Part shown: piece by piece, positions 60,702-64,000 of the stretch | Layout: each line of letters starts with the position of its first letter | Numbering within the stretch: the stretch's first letter is position 1 | Source of the DNA: Gimesia alba | GTDB taxonomy: Bacteria; Planctomycetota; Planctomycetia; Planctomycetales; Planctomycetaceae | Assembly (NCBI RefSeq): GCF_007744675.1 | Contig: NZ_CP036269.1 | Location: forward strand, 1,999,501-2,063,500 | Reading direction: 5' to 3' | Length of the DNA: 64,000 nt | The notes under the pieces: generated by a model | Told to the model about the DNA's origin: nothing | Seen by the model: only the letters and a program-made list of their open reading frames with translations | Database searches by the model: none | Made by a program: the position numbers and the translations under genes

Positions 60702-63700
60702 ATGCATCGCGCTCTGACATCTGATTTTTTTTCCTGGCGAGCCATCTCGACGCTGCTGGTTTGCGGACTGCTGTTCGGTTCTCAACAGACGTTTGCGGAG
60801 GAGCCGCCACGACTCGCGCACGGTTTAGTCAATCGGCAGATCGATACGCTGAAGAAAAATCAACCCGGGTTTGGCTGGAAGGGGGGCTGGGTGCTCTCGC
60901 AACGGCAGCCGGCGCTGTTTGTTGACGCGAAGCATAAATCATCCAACGAAAACCACAAGGCAATCGCACATGAAGCGCTGATTCAAGGTTCGGTACAACG
61001 AAATAACCCTCTGCGGCGGGAGCTGAAGGAGACGTACCAGGATCAGGAACTGTATTTGCGATTCCGCTTCCGTTATGCAGCCGATGCGAAGCAGCGCGAT
61101 GAGGGGGAGTTCTTCGTATTCTGGCTGGATCGCTACGAAGGTACTGACAACGCCGTGCATGCGAATCACACGCCCAACATCGGCGTGCATGTGGCGTCCA
61201 GTGGTCCGAATAAGGGAAAAGTCGTATTCATGGTGCGGATCGGTTCGCAGAAGACGGCCTGGAGTTCGGTGGAACTCCAGCGCGATCGAGATTATCTGAT
61301 CGTCGGACGGCTGTCGAAGCCCGAAAAATCATTGCGGGCCGGCTTTACCAAATTCGAATTATGGGTCGATCCAAAGCCCGGTGAGCTGGAACAGCCCGTG
61401 GCGACGACCGTGAATCCGCAGAGTGTGAACGGCGTGAGTTGGGTCGGCTTTGCCACCGGCTACAAAACCGAATTCGATGACCGGATCTATGTGAGCGATC
61501 TGGTCTTGAGCCGCACCTGGAGTGATGTGCTCGATCTTTCGCCTGAACAGATTCCGAAAATGGCGACGAAACAGCAGACTGCCTGGGCAGCACCAGTCCA
61601 TTTTGACAAGGATATTTATCCACTGCTCAAGTCGCGCTGTTTCAGTTGTCATGCCGGTGCGAATCCCGATTCGGGCTATCGGCTGGATGTCTACGAGGAA
61701 CTGCTCGGCTTCAGTACGGGGGAAGAGTTAATAAAGCCGGGAAACAGCGAGCAGAGTAAGCTGGTCGAACTGGTCTCAACACAAGTCGCAGAAGTACGGA
61801 TGCCGCCTGTCGATGCAGGGCCCGCACTCTCCAAACAGGAAGTAGCCAAGCTACGCGCCTGGATCGATCAGGGGGCGAAGTGGGATTACAAGTTGCTGCC
61901 GACACCGAAAACGGAGTCGGATCACTGGGCCTTTCAAACCATCAAACGGCCTGACGTTCCCAAGGTGAAAAGTAGCAAACCCATTCGCACGCCCGTCGAT
62001 GCCTTCATTGCCCGTGCCTGGCAGAAAGCGGGGATCAATCCCGCTCCCGAAGCGGTCAAAGCGACGTTGATTCGCCGGCTTTCGCTCGATTTGACGGGAC
62101 TGCCGCCGAGTGCAGATGAGATTGAAGCCTTCGTTAATAACACCGATCCGCGGGCCTATGAGAAACTGGTCGAGCGGCTGCTGGCATCGAAACATTATGG
62201 CGAACGCTGGGCGCGTTTCTGGCTGGATCTGACGCGCTGGGCGGAGAGTCACGGCTATCAGCATGACCTGCCACGACCGTATGCGTGGCGGTATCGCGAT
62301 TATGTGATTGAGAGTTTTAATGCAGACAAGCCCTTTGATCAGTTTATCAAGGAACAGCTCGCCGGCGATGAACTCAAGCCTTACGCGGACGAGCATGTGA
62401 TTGCGACCGGTTTTTTGGCGTCGGCACGCATCAGCGGGAACCAGATGGATAAGGCGGCCCAGCGGAACGACGTGCTCGTTGATATTGTGAATGTGACCAG
62501 CGGTGCGCTGCTGGGGCTGACGCTCGAATGTGCACAGTGCCACAATCATAAATTCGATCCCTTGACGCAGCGGGACTACTATCGTCTGCAGGGGTTTTTC
62601 GTGAACGGTCAACTGGGCAACCTGTCTCTCAAAGGAGACGGCCTGCCGAATCCGACTGAAATGAAAACCTGGATGCCGAAAGGGACGTTTGATTTTTATC
62701 AGCGCGAAGCGAAGAAACTGATCAATCGAAAACGATTTGCCCACACGAAGACGCCGCACACGTGGGGCTATTATTCTCCGCTGACAGGGCAAAAACAGAT
62801 CGAGCGGCTACCGGTGGTGAACCGCGATCCGATTCCTTATTCGGCGGAACGATTAAAACAGACCAAGTCCGTCATTCTGATTCGCGGAGATGTGCATAAG
62901 CCGGGACTGGAAGTGGGGAAAGGCTGGCCCGCCGTGCTCGGAGCGACGACCGTCGATTCGGAAACACTTTCGCGGACTGCGCTGGCGGACTGGCTGACCG
63001 ACCGCAAGAATCCTTTAGTGTCGCGGGTCTGGGTGAACCGGCTCTGGCAGTATCATTTTGGACGCGGCCTGGTTTCCACGCCCAGTGATTTTGGTGTGCA
63101 GGGAGAAAAACCGTCGCACCCGGAACTGTTGGACTGGCTGGCGACTGAACTGATGGAGCGGGGTTGGAGTACGAAACACATTCATCGGCAGATTGTATTG
63201 TCGTCGACGTATCGGCAGGCCCGTTCGTTCAACGAAGCGAATCTGAAACTCGATCCGGAAAACCGGTTGCTCTGGAGCTGGCCGCGACGCCGATTGGAAG
63301 CGGAAGCGATACGGGATTCGATTCTGTGTGCAACGGGCGAACTGAAACGCGAGCTGGGCGGGCCGAGCGTGCCTCAGGAACGTGAAGAAGCAAATTTGAG
63401 GCGGACGATTTATCTGTTTCAACGCCGGAGCGAGATGCCGTCGGTGATGGCGATGTTCGATGCGCCGGACAGTATTGCCAGCTGTTCGCGGCGGCAGGTT
63501 TCGACAGTAGCGCTGCAGCCGCTGTTTATGTTGAACAGTCAGTTTATGAACCGCCGGGCACAGGTGCTGGCGAAAAACATTGTTGCCGAAACAGGCGACG
63601 ATCACGGGCAGCAAGTGACACAGGCGTTTGTGCGTGTGCTGGGACGCCAACCGACGGCGCAGGAACAGAATCGGTCGCTGGCCTTTTTCCAATCAGACAG

Positions 63701-63782
63701 TTCTGCAGAGTCAGACGAACGCCGACTCTCGATGTTGTGCCATGCGTTACTGAATTTGAACGAGTTAATTTATATCCCTTAA
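60702..63782 (+). CDS. LamG-PSCyt1-DUF1549-DUF1553 planctomycete cytochrome protein
   Basis: 1026 residues from the ATG at 60702 (a GTG precedes it directly). Signal peptide to about 30 (FAEE). Residues 40-280 form a LamG-like domain similar to the C-terminus of the preceding protein. PSCyt1 heme site CFSCH lies near 315; DUF1549 with DLTGLPPSADEI and YGERWARFWLDLTRWAES near 460-510; second CAQCHNHKFDP near 610; DUF1553 with NPLVSRVWVNRLWQYHFGRGL near 770. It follows the FecR gene by 31 bases. Its partner, a DUF1501 gene, begins 14 bases after the stop. Role: extracytoplasmic redox protein, probably acting on a glycan recognised by its LamG domain (inference). Confidence 0.92.
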   Translation: MHRALTSDFFSWRAISTLLVCGLLFGSQQTFAEEPPRLAHGLVNRQIDTLKKNQPGFGWKGGWVLSQRQPALFVDAKHKSSNENHKAIAHEALIQGSVQRNNPLRRELKETYQDQELYLRFRFRYAADAKQRDEGEFFVFWLDRYEGTDNAVHANHTPNIGVHVASSGPNKGKVVFMVRIGSQKTAWSSVELQRDRDYLIVGRLSKPEKSLRAGFTKFELWVDPKPGELEQPVATTVNPQSVNGVSWVGFATGYKTEFDDRIYVSDLVLSRTWSDVLDLSPEQIPKMATKQQTAWAAPVHFDKDIYPLLKSRCFSCHAGANPDSGYRLDVYEELLGFSTGEELIKPGNSEQSKLVELVSTQVAEVRMPPVDAGPALSKQEVAKLRAWIDQGAKWDYKLLPTPKTESDHWAFQTIKRPDVPKVKSSKPIRTPVDAFIARAWQKAGINPAPEAVKATLIRRLSLDLTGLPPSADEIEAFVNNTDPRAYEKLVERLLASKHYGERWARFWLDLTRWAESHGYQHDLPRPYAWRYRDYVIESFNADKPFDQFIKEQLAGDELKPYADEHVIATGFLASARISGNQMDKAAQRNDVLVDIVNVTSGALLGLTLECAQCHNHKFDPLTQRDYYRLQGFFVNGQLGNLSLKGDGLPNPTEMKTWMPKGTFDFYQREAKKLINRKRFAHTKTPHTWGYYSPLTGQKQIERLPVVNRDPIPYSAERLKQTKSVILIRGDVHKPGLEVGKGWPAVLGATTVDSETLSRTALADWLTDRKNPLVSRVWVNRLWQYHFGRGLVSTPSDFGVQGEKPSHPELLDWLATELMERGWSTKHIHRQIVLSSTYRQARSFNEANLKLDPENRLLWSWPRRRLEAEAIRDSILCATGELKRELGGPSVPQEREEANLRRTIYLFQRRSEMPSVMAMFDAPDSIASCSRRQVSTVALQPLFMLNSQFMNRRAQVLAKNIVAETGDDHGQQVTQAFVRVLGRQPTAQEQNRSLAFFQSDSSAESDERRLSMLCHALLNLNELIYIP

Positions 63783-63796
63783 TTTCGAGGGCGTTT

Positions 63797-64000
63797 ATGT
63801 TATTTGATCCAATGGCTATGAAATCTGGTTTTTCCACACCGCCACTCAGTCGCCGTGCGATGCTGGGGCAGAGCGTGCTTGGCTTTGGTGCGCTGGGGCT
63901 GGCCTCTTTGCTGGCGGAAGAGGGATTGCTGTATGCCGGAGATGGGACGCCGGCGGTAACCGGCAAGAGTCATTTTCCTGCGACCGCGAAGAGTGTGATC
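63797..64000 (+). CDS. DUF1501 twin-arginine protein (N-terminus only)
   Basis: 68 residues to the window edge, open frame from the ATG at 63797, with CGAGG upstream. The N-terminus has a Tat leader (SRRAMLGQSVLGFGALGLAS) and continues FPATAKSVI, which aligns with the start of the DUF1501 core (AKHVI/AKNVI in the other two copies). Position directly after a PSD1 gene is the rule for this family. Confidence 0.85.
   Translation, partial: MLFDPMAMKSGFSTPPLSRRAMLGQSVLGFGALGLASLLAEEGLLYAGDGTPAVTGKSHFPATAKSVI

Noticed and set aside
61851-62792. 313-codon minus-strand open frame
   Set aside because: Antisense to the third PSD1 protein across its DUF1549 region; similar antisense frames occur over the other PSD1 copies, as expected from shared codon usage.
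1-64000. CRISPR array, prophage, integrase or complete insertion sequence
   Set aside because: No regular repeat-spacer pattern, transposase, integrase or phage structural gene was found on either strand. The mobile signals are limited to the REP-like pair and the MITE-like element.

Overview
This window is a piece of a planctomycete chromosome, most likely Gimesia or a close relative in Planctomycetaceae (an inference from gene content; GC looks near 50%). Marker families seen directly are three PSCyt1/DUF1549/DUF1553 cytochrome proteins, three DUF1501 twin-arginine proteins, three DUF1559 pseudopilin-like proteins (each beside a small lipoprotein), an ECF sigma/FecR pair and several BNR-repeat sialidase-like proteins.

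Layout. 1-6466 (minus) is a compact respiratory operon: caa3-type COX2-cyt c, a fused COX1-COX3, CtaG, a small COX4-like subunit, Rieske protein and a b6-type cytochrome b fused to a c-type heme domain, mostly joined by 4-base ATGA overlaps, followed by the start of an FMN-binding glutamate synthase-like gene. 6773-13407 holds a serine hydrolase, a secreted alpha/beta hydrolase, a metal P-type ATPase, a ZIP permease and a diheme cytochrome c peroxidase. 13648-17412 holds an ABC exporter and a DUF1559/lipoprotein module. 17808-30677 holds two convergent PSD1-DUF1501 systems: a plus-strand operon ending in an esterase, and a minus-strand operon led by a LacI regulator and a TIM-barrel isomerase. 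31070-38836 holds MgtC, a BNR sialidase-like protein, a second DUF1559/lipoprotein pair, a GntR regulator divergent from a threonine-synthase-like/DHDPS-like gene pair, and a ceramidase-like protein. 39057-43640 holds a hybrid histidine kinase, a 1.5-kb decayed AT-rich stretch with a MITE-like element, and a third DUF1559/lipoprotein module. 43661-52914 holds an EF-hand His/Arg-rich protein, a GntR-led operon of two BNR proteins plus a PQQ-propeller/methyltransferase-like chimera, and a divergent FAD oxidoreductase. 53165-64000 holds an esterase, a leucine-rich-repeat protein, an SGNH hydrolase and an ECF sigma - FecR/LamG - LamG/PSD1 - DUF1501 operon.

How it fits together. Apart from the respiratory operon, the window is a string of small, separately regulated modules that look like envelope or secreted breakdown systems for carbohydrates or glycoconjugates. 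Each has a local regulator (LacI, two GntR, ECF/FecR) next to periplasmic redox proteins and hydrolases. The most interesting signals are: (i) a LamG-like domain shared by the putative anti-sigma factor and the adjacent PSD1 protein; (ii) two 187-bp REP-like elements flanking the LRR and SGNH genes; (iii) paired LacI-type half-sites whose spacing differs by 10 bp; (iv) a GntR-type palindrome at the predicted start of its own promoter; and (v) a methyltransferase-like segment inside a PQQ propeller protein. No rRNA, tRNA, CRISPR array or complete insertion sequence was seen.
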